From NCBI GenBank assembly GCA_026874595.1, contig CM049306.1, forward strand, positions 20,327,019-20,391,018: DNA of 64,000 bases, written 5' to 3'. How positions within the stretch are numbered: position 1 is the first letter of the stretch; every line of letters begins with the position of its first letter. The position numbers and the translations under genes are program-made. The DNA is from Sipunculus nudus. Its lineage: Eukaryota > Annelida > Sipuncula > Golfingiida > Sipunculidae. Of the stretch, positions 26,007-38,083 are shown piece after piece. The notes beneath the pieces are model-generated. The model ran no database searches. It was not told the origin of the DNA and saw nothing but the letters and a program-made list of their open reading frames with translations.

Positions 26007-29000
26007 AACCTGTGTAGGTCTGTCCCTCTAGCAAGAATCAGACTATACGCACCTTACCGTAAATATCTCAACAGAATACGCGTATTATATTAGAATAATG
26101 TCATTAACAAAATGGGGAATTTTGTATGAACTCCACCTGCATCAGCAGAGAATGTCCATATTGTGAGGTCAAATGTAAATTTATGAGTGAAGACTGGGGA
26201 GTACAAAAGCACCGTCTTTAAATGCCGCATCTGGAGAAACATTATAGAAATGAATTACTTTAAAATTTAAGAAGTATTAAAAGTCATCATTGAAAAAAAA
26301 ATGTAGTACTATAAAGAATATCTAGTGGTAATGGTAGATATAACTCATACTGATTTAAGTTAGTTAACATATTTTTTTCATTTTTTTTGTAGACACCAGA
26401 TACTGCCATTTCATTCTCATTTTATGCATGTCAACAAGAGAAACATATATCATTCATCAGAATAATATCAAATTAAAATCTTAAAAGTTCAAATTTTCCT
26501 ATCTGGCAAATAAAATAGTTTGTTAAACATATTTTAAGTATGCTTTGAGGTATATTTTAATATTTTTGCAGCCTGCATTGAGGGATCTTTTGTTATATTT
26601 TTTGCAGCTTTGCCTGAGGGACCTTTTGTTATATTTTTGCCTCTTGTTCTTCCCTATCCACAGTCAGTCTGAAATCAACTACTGGAATGGCACACACTGA
26701 GGAAGCTTCAACAATTAAAACCCTCTTACGATGACATAAAATTATAGATTTCTGGAGTCAAGTGCTCTGTGGCGTCATAGAAATTATCATCTCCCATTTT
26801 CAGCACTTAACCATTTCTTAAACTGCACTAAACACAGCTGTATCATGTAAATGCCAGAGTATCATATCTTCATAAGTATCCTTGAAAATCATGGATACAG
26901 ACATGCTGTCTCTTGGTCATAAAATGCAAGCGCTGTATTTGAATGAATCGTTAAACCAGCCTTGACCGACTATCTTTTATGCGATGATAACACCATATCC
27001 TGACTCATAAAAATGGCATATTACTGGCTGTAAATGGAAACAAAACATCAAGGGCATTTGGAGGGTATCTTCACATGGTGCAAAGCTTCATAATCAGATT
27101 TTCTGGTAATTACGTAGGCTGTTTCAAGAAGAAATAAACTAATGGCATGGGATAAATATATTCAGCTCAGAGTGTAATCTCAATTAACAGTCAATTTACA
27201 CAAATGATTACTTGTGTTTCAGAAAAAAACAAAATACAGGCTCATTTGTTAAGCTTCATAATTAGAAACATGGGATTAGTTTCCTCCTTCATAGCAAACA
27301 ATACCAGTGGTTTTGGGTGACAACATAATATGTTTTCCATCAAAATTTTTACTATATATTTTTATTATAGACAATATTAAAAAAAAATCCATATTTCCAG
27401 ACACTGAAAGATGCAAACCTCTGCAGCTTAATAAATATTCATGAAATGCAATATATTTTGGTTGGCAATTTAAGTATAAAGAACCCTGCATTCCAAGTAT
27501 CTTGCTTTAAATCAGACAAACTGCAGACTTGGAATCATACAGACTCATTCATGTCATATCATGAATGACTAAGCTGTTTTGGTCCTTGGTACATCCAATA
27601 TTTCCTTGATAAATACATGTCAGGCCCAAAGTTACATCGCTCTCTGTGAGATCACTAATGAATCATTAATCACCGTACTAATAAAGGGATCCTTACGACC
27701 CCTTTTACATTACCATAAACAAGGCTCTATAATGCATATTTATAACTACTCAGCTTGCGCTGGTACAAGATGGGAAAAAAATAAGACAGTTGCTCTGCAT
27801 GGACACTCTGGAAAAAAGAGATGTATTTCATATCCATCTAAAATAGATAAAAATAACAAAATGCACTAACGTATGATAAATACACCCATTATTCCATATT
27901 ATGTGGAGGAACTTGACTTTGACATGTGCCCAGTGCACTGAGAGGTTCATGTTTTTTTTAACCTCCCAACAATGAAGAGCTATTCAACTTGTTTGTCTTT
28001 TAGCAGAATTATGCAAATACCACTTATCCAATTTTCAAGAAACTTTTAATGAAGGGTGGGACAAGGGTGGGAAAGCTTATTTATTATTAATGTGGACCTG
28101 GATATAGGGGGGTCCAGAATTATTGTTTGGCCTTAGCAGGGTTGTGTGGTTCTCTGAGAGCTATTCCTGTTATGCATTTTATTGTGTGTAAGTGTGCACA
28201 TGTGTGTTGATATAATGCCTCCATTTTTTAATATACATACTTCTTATAAATATAAAGATTCTGTATTACCTGGTTTCATGTAGATTATGATTTTTTTTTC
28301 AAAAGACAGTTAAGTTCATGTGTCAAAAAGTGACATTTGGTCAAATCATGAGGTTTAAATTGGACTTTGCCAAGAGACCAATAGAACTCATTGTAATTTA
28401 CATAAAATTTAACAGCTCTATCTATATTTCAGTTGGCTTTTTTAATAATTTGTTTTTAAAAACCAAATCTTTCACAAAAATATATGCTCTCAATTACTGA
28501 AATTTATCAGCTGCTATGGAAAATGTAATAAATATTAAAAATATTTTTTTTTAAATGTTGATAAAATTGTATTTATGAAAAAAATCTGCAACTCGCATAC
28601 CTGTTATTTTTGCAACATATATATCCAATCTGGTGGTGCGAGCTTTTCCCATTTGATATTCAAATCTCATCCCTGTCAGGCAAAACAAAATAAGACCAAA
28701 CTATGCCCAGAGATCCATGACTGAGAGTATAAAAGGATAGCTTTTTTTCCATTTATCTGCTGTCTTACTGGATCAAAGCATTAGTATTCTCCATGAATGC
28801 CATACCCGTGACAGAAATATATCAATATCTACTCTGATGAAAGGAGACAAAAAGTTACATTATCAGCCATTTGTTTATTTAGTATATTTTTCAAACTTGT
28901 CTACATGTGTTCAACTACAAAAGAGTGTTATCAATTTCGTGATTTATAACTGTAATACTGTATCATATTTCCGGAACTAAATTTTAAAGATTTTCACTGT

Positions 29001-30544
29001 TTTGCGAGGGTTCCATTTTTGCCATCTTACCTTACATTAGCTTTACTGAGTATATAAATTATAATATTATCTATTAATTATTATCTATTATGTCTTAATT
29101 GATTGACAATGACAGAAGGGAATATAAAACAAGTGGATATTCAGCAATTCTTTATATTAAAGATCTGCATATATCAGACATGCACATTAACTGCGACAAC
29201 CATCATCACAAAAATATTATCAAAAACAAGTCCAGATATAAATCCATATCCATCTATGTCCTTTCAGTTTTGCCCCAAACAGTTAAAGTCCACTGACATT
29301 TTAAAACAATAAACCTAATGCAAATGAACTGGTAGATAGTGGCACAAATTTTAATCTTCTGAGAAGAAACAAGAGCCAAACCCTGCCATCAACCATGAAT
29401 GGCAATTTCCTGTGATGTAATTTGAGAGTTCTTTCGCCTGATCTTGACATTACACACACAGACCATTTTGCTCAATATTACTTTTCAAGTCCAAGGGCAA
29501 AGGCAGCAAACACAGAACTCAAAGAGGCTATCATATTATCAGATTATACATTCTATCACAATTAACATAAGCTAGCTTTGCCCAGATTTCTTTTCTGATA
29601 ATATCTTTGGTCTAAATATTTGGAATAGAGTTAAAGCTTATAATGTTTCTGGGTCTTAAAAAAATTTCTTATCAAACAGCAAAAACACTGACCAAGAAGC
29701 ACATTTGTCCTTTAAACTCACCAGGCTACAACACTTGTCAATCAGGAGATGCCCTGACTGACCTGATAAAAAATGTGATTCATGTTCCCGCTGGTTGAAA
29801 CTTTGCGTGTTGCAGCTCACAATTGGACTTCCAGTCACTCAGACTTGTTATGGTAAACAGACATGTGGACTGTGTTTACCAACACGCAGAGCCATAATGA
29901 GGTGTTTAACAGCCTTATGAGAGGTAATGAAACTTTGTGCTTGGATGGATTTGCTGGTAAACTTTTGTTTAAAACAAAACTAAACTGCTAGTGTGAAAGA
30001 GTAGGCATAATATTACTCCTGATTATGTCCCTTTTATTTATTCTCAAGCATCACCAACTACATGCCAATAAGATTATTATACTGCCAACAAGCATGCCTC
30101 CCACCAGTTATGTCACTCATGAGTTTTTGTAATAGAAGCAGAAAACCATAGTGGTCATAATAGAGGCTTACACTTTTGTTCAATCACACATATGTTTTCT
30201 TTTGTGTTAATTCCTAACCAATCAAATATTTTTAGTACAGATGGCCTATCTTGTGCAATTTTTGACAGGACTGCAATCAAGAAAGTAATTAAGCTCTATT
30301 GGTCCAATTTTAATATAATTTTTGTTTCTACTCCAATATGATCACAGTGCTATTAATAACAAAATAAAAATTCTTGATAATTCTTAGGATCTGGTCATGT
30401 TACTTAGACTTGCTTTTGGCTAAGGCTAAAATTCAAAATAGACAAAAAACCTGAGACACCACTTTAAACCTGGCATTATGGAACTGAAAGTAGTCTTGAA
30501 GTTAATAGGTAAATAAAGGCAGTATACTCCAAAAACTGTTTATT
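26007..30544. other. no gene seen
   Basis: AT-rich DNA with only short frames. I recognise no exon of TSR1 or of any other known family here. Confidence 0.45.
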
Positions 30545-31130
30545 TACTGGGAGGTAATCAACCCTCCCCCATGTTTCTAGGTTTCAGTGGAGTAAAAGGC
30601 CCCTGGTTTGAAAATCACAGGTATTTTAAAGGCAACAAGAACACTGCAAACTTGCAAAATATGCCCATCTTGTCTTGTGACCTTCTGACCTCATTAAACT
30701 TGCATGAATTTTGCCGAGAATTAAATTCAGGCGAGACACTGAATTGGTTAATATTTATAATGAGTATTATGAAAATCCCTCAGATTTTTTTGTAAGTCAT
30801 CACAGTGCCACCAAAGTCTAGGGACCCCTGACCTCATTAAGTATGCATAGATCTTTCTGGGAATTGAACTTAGGTGAGATATTATATTGGTTAATATTTC
30901 TGTTAAGTTTCATCAAAATACATTATATTCCTGATAAGATATCATGGTGACACATCAAAGTACTAAGTAGCCTCAGGACCTCTGACCTCATTAAATATGC
31001 ATGGATTTTGCCTATAATCAAACTCAGGCAAGATAATCTATTGGTAAGTAGTTACATTGAGTTTTGTGAAAATCCATTGAAGCTCTGGTAAGTTATCACG
31101 GTGACATTAAAAGTTAACAGACAGATGGAC
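30545..31130. mobile_element. tandem-module repeat with 'ctgacctcatta' motif
   Basis: Three successive modules of about 150 bp start near 30678, 30823 and 30980. Each has 'ctgacctcattaaa', a gap, 'gaattgaactcaggngaga', and 'atggtgacac' near its end. The array finishes in 'acagacagatggacagacag'. The design (repeated modules, then a GGACAGAC tract) matches the other modular elements in the window. A decayed relative lies near 9590-9760. Confidence 0.65.
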
Positions 31131-31145
31131 AGACAGTGGGCAGGG

Positions 31146-31329
31146 GCAGATCCAGGATTTAGGAAAAGGGGGGGGGGGGGGGGGGGGGTCCAATCCAGGA
31201 AGACTAAAGAAAACCCTAAAAAAAATCATAAGGTCTGGAAAAGGGGGGGTCCAAGCCGCAAAATTTTGTCTGAAGCTCTTAAAAAACATTTCTGATGAAA
31301 AAGGAGGGTCCAGGGGGTCTGGATCCGCT
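31146..31329. mobile_element. GGATCC-ended MITE, copy 1
   Basis: The ends mirror each other: GCAGATCCAG on the left and GCGGATCCAG as the complement of the right end. The interior is G-rich with a 21-G run (31168-31188) and 'gggtccaa' motifs. It is inserted directly after the modular repeat at 30545-31130. No coding capacity; superfamily not assigned. Confidence 0.6.
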
Positions 31330-32324
31330 TCTGGTGGGTGGAACCTTGCTTGAACCTCGGAGATTCACTCTAATTATCTTAAAGACAGGTAATGACTTCT
31401 GGATTATCCCTAGCAATGTGTATATATAACCTGAAATATGGAGGCATAAAAATCAAATATAATTCTTATTGTTTGGTCCCTCATTTTATAGACATTGTCA
31501 CCAAGAGCCTATGGAATTAGCCTTTGAAAACGAAATAAAAAATTTTAAGTATCAGTGTGACATTCAGAGCACAGCATAATTTAGTTTCCTTGTGTCTAAA
31601 AAAATAAACATGCTGTAAAAGTGAGATTCAAGAAATACAGAGTTCTATAAATAATAGATAAGAATGTGGGCCGCAGCTGAGAGACATGAGATTGAGGAGA
31701 GGGCACATACTTTTTCATGTTGACATTCACATTTAACAACAAGGGGCAGGTCAGCAGCAAAAACACTGAATCCATGTTCATATCCTCTTAAACCATTGAA
31801 GACAATGCATTTATATTAAACCTTCTATTTACATGACCCACCCTGAATAGTCAAAGAAATAGACGTCCAGATACCTTCTAATTTTTCTGGACTATCTGAG
31901 ATATAAAATATCAATCTTACATTTATTTTCCATTCTGGAGATTTCTGTTACATAAATTACAATATCAACTTCGCAAGAACTCCTTCTCTGATAGATGCCT
32001 CCTGATGGTTTTGTGATAATTTTTCAGTTTACAGTTATCAAAATTAAATTAATATTTCTTTTAAGCCCTAAATAAACATGGCAGATCTTATGTTCTTGTT
32101 CAAATGAGAACCACAATTTATACAAGATTTGAATTAGAGAATTAGAGATCCTTGGGTGCCGGTATAAACTCTAAATGGAAAGGATCAGAGGGATCAGAGG
32201 GAAAAAATCAAAAGGGATCAGAGGGATCTTGAGGGATCAGAACATCACATAATCAATACATTAAGAGACTGGAAGCTAATAAGCTGTTATATACGTATAA
32301 ATCATTTTATTGAGACCTTATCAG
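31330..32324. other. no gene seen; short GGGATCAGA repeat
   Basis: No exon was recognised. At about 32180-32245 a simple tandem motif (GGATCAGAGG type) repeats several times. Confidence 0.45.
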
Positions 32325-32543
32325 AGGAGGATACAGGACTTAGGAAAAGGAGGGGTCTATCCAAGGAGGACCAATGACAAAACCTAAAAAAAGCCCCAAT
32401 GTGCCGGAAAATGGGTTGCGGGATCCAGGCCATAGAAAAATTGGTCTGAAACCCTAAAAAAAGGTTGATGTGGCTGAAGAAGGGAGGTCTGGGCTCCCTG
32501 GAATTCCCCCCCCCCCCCCCCCCCCCCATCTTCTTCTGCTTCC
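32325..32543. mobile_element. GGATCC-type MITE, copy 2
   Basis: It shares with 31146-31329 the order 'acaggacttaggaaaaggag', 'gggatccaggcc' and 'ctgaaaccctaaaaa', and a long homopolymer (22 C at 32506-32527). The ends are degraded. Confidence 0.55.
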
Positions 32544-33909
32544 AGTATACTGCTCAATGGTTTTATTTTCTTTCTTCTCCCATTTTTCACAATTAATAGA
32601 AAATAGATAAAATAATAACAAAGGTATTTAAGTATTAGAGAGTTAAATTTCAACTATTTTGGCAGTTTTTCCTTATAATATAAGCACCTCTGGCAGAAGT
32701 TTGAACAAGGTAACTTCAATTCAAAGACTATTGTGCTAGTTCTGATCCATCTTAAGAAGCCCAGCAGAATCATCAGGTGGCACTTGAATAAGAACACCAA
32801 ATTGATGATCAGTCACGGAGCACCATTTAAACTATTTTAATGATTCTTGTTCACATCAGGATGCAGTATCTCGGAGTCTGATTGATGGCCTGAGATTTGT
32901 TCCTTGATTAATGATTACTGACCTTTCATTTAGCACTGAGACCTTGGCTGATCTATCTTAATATCATTGTCCACAAACTAACCTGATTACAGGTCTAGAC
33001 CCTCAAAAATAACCCTTATTCAGTTTGATTTTGACCTTTAGGGACATTGCTCAAATGTCAGAGAACATGTAGGAAATGTTAGGACCAACAAAGTCAATTG
33101 AGCTGAAGTTAACTCCTGGGCCCTGACAGCATTTGTGGGTGTGTTTCAATAACAATTCTCATATAAATCCATGATTCCTTTTATGCTGTTGCTGGTAAGA
33201 TATAATGAAGTACCAATTTCTATTATGTGGTAGCAGTATAGATACAATGTCTCGCCAAAAAAGATTTTTGTCATTTGTCTGGCATACATATTGATAAAAA
33301 AATATTTTGGTTTAGTTTTTTTTATATTTTAGCAATACACAATGAACACATGCACCTAGCCAAAAATACAATTCAGATCCATCAAATTTTCATATGGAAG
33401 GCAGATGACAGACCATGCAACATTTAGGTAAAAACAAACATCTGCTGAATTGACCTATAAGACTGATTCTTCAAATTAAGTCAACATGTCTCCTAATGTA
33501 ACTCATTCTCTTGTTGCCTCACACAGTATATTTAATGAGAAAACACTCACATATACCACGTTAAAAATCTGAACCACAATATCTGGAATATGACCAGGAT
33601 CCTGATAAAACATTGGTGTGTGATAAAAACTGTAAGAGCATAAAACATATGAATAAAAGCTGGGAGAAATGTGTGTCATGGTTCACCTGGTCACTCCGTA
33701 ATTACATCACAGGTCATCTCTGCCCATCAGAAGAAAGGGGGCTCCAAAAAAAAAAATTTACTTAGAAATTAACCAGCAAAGTTTCCCCGTGCATTAAGAT
33801 TAAGGAATGCAATTTAGTGCAACAAAATATACCTCTACCTCCGAATGTTTAAGTATCTTTTGTACAAAGATAATTTATGGTCATCCTGATTACCTAAAAA
33901 ATTTAGAAA
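32544..33909. other. no gene seen
   Basis: AT-rich DNA, no recognisable feature. Confidence 0.4.
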
Positions 33910-34240
33910 ATTGATCCCTGGGCTTTACCCTAAACCTCTTTGGAATTGAATGAAAACCCACTTAAATTTTTTTTAGTTAAGTTTGAACAGACAACACACC
34001 AAGGTTGGCAAAAACACCCTGTTATTGACAATGATAAACATTTCAATGATAAACAACTCATTGACAATGATAAACAAGTCAGTATAAAAAAAAATTTAGA
34101 AGATTGTTCCCTGGGCTTTACCTCGTAACCTCCTTGGAATTGAATGAAAACTCACAATTTTTTAGTTAAGTTGTGAACAGACAATACACCAAGGCTGGAA
34201 AAACATCCTGTTATTGACAATGATAAACAACTCATTTTTT
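33910..34240. repeat. ~190-bp tandem duplication
   Basis: The segment from 'ccctgggctttacc' through 'gttattgacaatgataaac' occurs twice (about 33916-34100 and 34110-34240). 'attgacaatgataaac' is also repeated inside the first copy. Confidence 0.8.
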
Positions 34241-35524
34241 TGCAGCCACATATGTGATATCTAATCCATGGAGAAGAGAAAGTCAATCACTACAGCTAAT
34301 AATCAGGATACGCTGTGGGAATAAACAGTTATTATTTTCCCTTCCAGTAGAAGAAATCATAAATGCTATATTTAACCACCTGCAGTATGTATGTATGAAT
34401 TCTTGTCACTGTAAGTGACAGCAGACCAGCTGTCACTGAGACACGATAAGCTCAATGTTCTATCAGTAAAAACCACATGGGTAAAAATGCTGCCTCAGTT
34501 GCAATAAATGTAATTTCTTTTCAGCACATTTTGATGGAATATACTTTTTCAATGGCCAAATGGCTCACATCTCATATATTCTTCAACTTATCCATCACAC
34601 AAACAAATCACAGAGAAAATAACACTGCCGACAGTCTTATGAATGATTCATATCCATATTTATTAATATTCAACAGTTTTTTAGTACTAAACATGTAATA
34701 TGTATATAGCTGATGGGTGATTTACCACAGCAATAGAAACCATCTAATGTATGGCTTGACTCAGACATTCATCAGAGCTGGAAAGCCTGGAATAAGGGAG
34801 GGCTGCTTAATATCTAAAAGGGCCCCAATCACCTGTCCGACCTTTATAAACTAAAGGTAATCCCTTGGGCCTTTTATAAAAATAGGCCAGAAAATGTGGA
34901 TATCACTGCACACAGGCTGCTTGTTTTGTTTATATTGACATGTTTATAATATGTAGGGGCCTGCCAAAATAATCAAAACAAATTTAATAAGGGCATCTGG
35001 CAGCAAGTCAGATACAGGTAAGCCAAAGCTTTGCAAATGGCGTTCTGCAACAAGTGACCTATCTACCTCCGCATATATGAAACATACCATCTTAGGTTAC
35101 ATGTTTTTCTAGTTTGTCAACACTGCTATGTTAAGGAAAATTTTGTTTAATAAACAAGTTCAAACATCCTTCACAAAGGCCTTATAAGAACTTTTCACAA
35201 CCATAACTACTCTTAGATCATTAATATTTATACAAAGGAAGCCCCAAACCATGTAATTTTTTTTCAAAAGCTTGGTAAATAGATACCTTTAAAGTCTCAG
35301 AAATGTTTTGTGTTAAACACTATCTGAGATTTTCCTTTATATTTCCAAAACTGTGGCTCTGGGACCACTTGACATGTCCATATTCTGAAACCCATATATG
35401 TTTTTTTTTTTGCTAATCTCAAAAAGGTAGCCTTATATAGGCAAACATGTAAAAATTTCTTTAAAACTTAAATACACTGTAAATTATGATTTTGAAATTT
35501 AACACCCCACTTGCACGTACATCT
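34241..35524. other. no gene seen
   Basis: AT-rich DNA, no recognisable feature. Confidence 0.4.
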
Positions 35525-36232
35525 TCTTGGGCAGATGTCATGTAAATATTCTGGAACACTAAACATGTCCATATTCTGCACCACCTGACTTGTACATATT
35601 CTGAACCACTCAAAATGTACATATTTTGGATCATTGGACATGTCCATATTTAGGCCCACTTGACATGTACACATTATGGCCCACTTGACATGTACACATA
35701 TTCTGTACCACCTGACATGTATATTTTCTGTACCACTTGACATGTACATATTCTATACCATCTGACATGTACATATTCTGTACCACTTGGAATGTATATG
35801 ACTTGGATTTCTGGACATGTCCATATTTTGGACCATTTGAAATGTACATATTCTGTACCACCTGACATGTAAATATTCTGTACCACTTGATATGTGTATA
35901 TTCTGTACCACTTGACATGTATATATTCTGTACGGCTTGACATGTACATGACTTGGATATCTGGACATGTCCATATTTTGGACCATTTGACATGTATATT
36001 ACTGTACTTCTTGACATGTAAATATTCTGTACCACCTGATATGTACATATTCTGTACCACTTGACATGTACATTATCTGTATGACTTGACATGTACATGA
36101 CTTGGATATCTGGACATATCTATATTTTGGACCATTTGACATGTACATTACTATACCACTTGACATGTACATAATCCTTACCACTTGACATGTACATATT
36201 CTTGACCATTTGAAATGTACATAATGTGAAAA
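35525..36232. repeat. 25-bp minisatellite, about 28 copies
   Basis: The unit is 'ctgtaccacttgacatgtac' plus five bases ('atatt'), with a strict 25-bp period across most of the array. Because 25 is not a multiple of three, all three minus-strand frames read through it as a 25-residue repeat (75-bp cycle) rich in MYMS, WYR and QVVQN. These frames are artefacts of the repeat, not genes. A higher-order pattern is present: the variant 'ttggatatctggacatgtcc' recurs about every 150 bp. Confidence 0.92.
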
Positions 36233-36619
36233 CACTATTTTTGCTTATCTTTGAAAGGAAGCCTTTAATAGTCAGAATTGTAAAAAATATTTTTAAATAA
36301 GATACTCTATTAGATTATGTTATTAAATGTTAACATCCCCTAAAGAGCCCAGGGGGCTTTACTCTGTATCTGCTACCAATATGCCAGACTAAATAAAATA
36401 TCTGATATCAATTACACATTTTCAAATTTAGATAAAATATCCTCTGTGTCAGAAAACCCAGATTATTCATAGACCAAACTATAGAACAGATTCTTAGCTT
36501 TCAGAATATGCAAAATTCAAATTTTCCCATGGGGCTTAAAATTAAAAGGTAATGTTATATTGAAAAAAGTAAGCTTAACTTTTAAACAAAAAAGACACAC
36601 TTATGGAATATTGTTTATT

Positions 36620-37047
36620 ATGAGCACACCAAATAGTAGTTTGCTCTTACTGAGAGTTTAGAAAACTTTAGAGACAACACATAATTAACTAGAATATGGG
36701 AAGTCGACAAGCAACTACATGTATCCGCCAAAATCAGAGTAGGACAGGTGAAGTGAGGCATGGATTGAGTGGCAGGGGGAAATAGAGTTAGATGTGTTAC
36801 ATATTAGCATGGATGTCTGCCACATAAACAAATATGAGCACACCAAATAGTAGTTTGCTCTTACTGAGAGTTTAGAAATCTTTAGAGACGACACATAATT
36901 AACTAGAATATGGGAAGTCGACAAGCAACTACATGTATCCGCCAAAATCATAGTAGGACGGGTAAAGTGAGGCATGGATTGAGTGGCAGGGGGAAATAGA
37001 GTTAGATGTGTTACATATTAGCATGGATGTCTGCCACGTAATCATGA
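36620..37047. repeat. 214-bp tandem duplication at an element's 5' end
   Basis: The block beginning 'tgagcacaccaaatagtagt' at 36621 is repeated at 36835 with about 95% identity by eye. Each copy includes the element start 'ttaactagaata' and the GTATCCGCCAAAA motif (36721 and 36935). The duplication therefore doubles the 5' end of the mobile element at 36684-38083. Confidence 0.88.
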
Positions 37048-38083
37048 TTGTAGGTGGTGCCATCTGTAATTTGAACAAGAAACTATCCAAGATGTAAACA
37101 CATGCAAAATTTCAGGTGATAAGTCAAACCACTGCCGAGATAGGAGTGATTTTATCCCACAGCACACAAACAGATGGACGCTGTGCAAAAATGGTTGTAT
37201 GTTGGGCCAACAAATTTGTATAAGCTGTAAAGCTATGTACGATCTATACTCAGGCAAAATTTAATCCCAATATGTCCAACCAGTCCTGAAATATTAGCAT
37301 GGATGTCTGCAGTGTAAACAGGAATGCAGGTTGTGCCTGCCACAAAATCAAGAAAGCTATCCAAGATGTATACATATACAAAATTTTAGGCAGATAAAAT
37401 CACACCAAAGCTGAGATATGAGTGATTTTAACCCAAGTCAAACTAACAGGTGAACACTGAGCAAAAAAAATTGCACGTGGCCCCACCAGTTTCTCCTATG
37501 ATAAAGAGCTATGTGAGATCTAAACACATGAAAATTTTCAGGAAGATATGTCAAACCAATCCAGAGATATAAGCAGGGATGTCTGCAGCATGAACATGAA
37601 TGTAGGTAGCACCACCTGTCATAAAATCAAGAAAGCTATCCAGGATGTTTACGCATGCCAAATTTCAGGTGAATTTGTCAAACCACTGCAGAGATATGAG
37701 TGATTTTAACCCACAGCAGACAAACAGATGGACACTGTGCAAACATTGTTGCAGGTGGCGCCATCACTTTTTGTGTATGTTATAAAGCTATCTAAGGGCT
37801 ACATTTGTACAAAATTTTTTCCTGATTTGTCAAATGAGTCCAAAGATATGTGGGTTAATATGTCAAAACAGGCGCACAGATGGACGCACTGGAGAGGGGA
37901 AAGGTCAGAGGTCAACGACAATTGGTTAGGCACCAGTTCACATGTGACCCGATAATTGGTGTAAGTTTCGGAAAAATCAGTCCAGTAGTCTCAGAGGAGT
38001 TCTCCAGAAACGAACCCTGGGGCTGCGGCAGCGGAACCCGGTCAAAAACATAGTATCCCCAAAACTTTGTTTTGGCGGATACA
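36684..38083. mobile_element. non-autonomous element with 3' terminal hairpin, copy A
   Basis: The 5' end is 'ttaactagaatatggga', with a subterminal GTATCCGCCAAAA. The 3' end is a hairpin at 38053-38082 with arms GTATCCCCAAAAC and GTTTTGGCGGATAC, so the 5' motif pairs with the 3' stem. The interior is made of repeated ~300-bp modules ('aagctatccaagatgtatac', 'gagatatgagtgattttaac', 'cagatggacgctgtgcaaa'). Copies of the same design lie at 46549-47698 and 40389-44447. A 3' hairpin plus a subterminal inverted repeat plus internal tandem modules fits the Helitron/Helentron-associated type, but no Rep/helicase gene is present to prove it. Confidence 0.7.
37902..37914 (+). promoter_or_regulatory. 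perfect DR1 nuclear-receptor-type site
   Basis: AGGTCAGAGGTCA is a one-base-spaced direct repeat of AGGTCA inside element copy A. The equivalent position in the copy at 46549-47698 is degraded ('agatcagagagca'). Binding is not demonstrated. Confidence 0.35.

Noticed and set aside
35631-36098. 155-codon repetitive frame (MYMSSGTEYVHVKWYRI type)
   Set aside because: It is the read-out of a 25-bp minisatellite; the other two frames on the strand are open for the same reason, so it gives no evidence of a protein.
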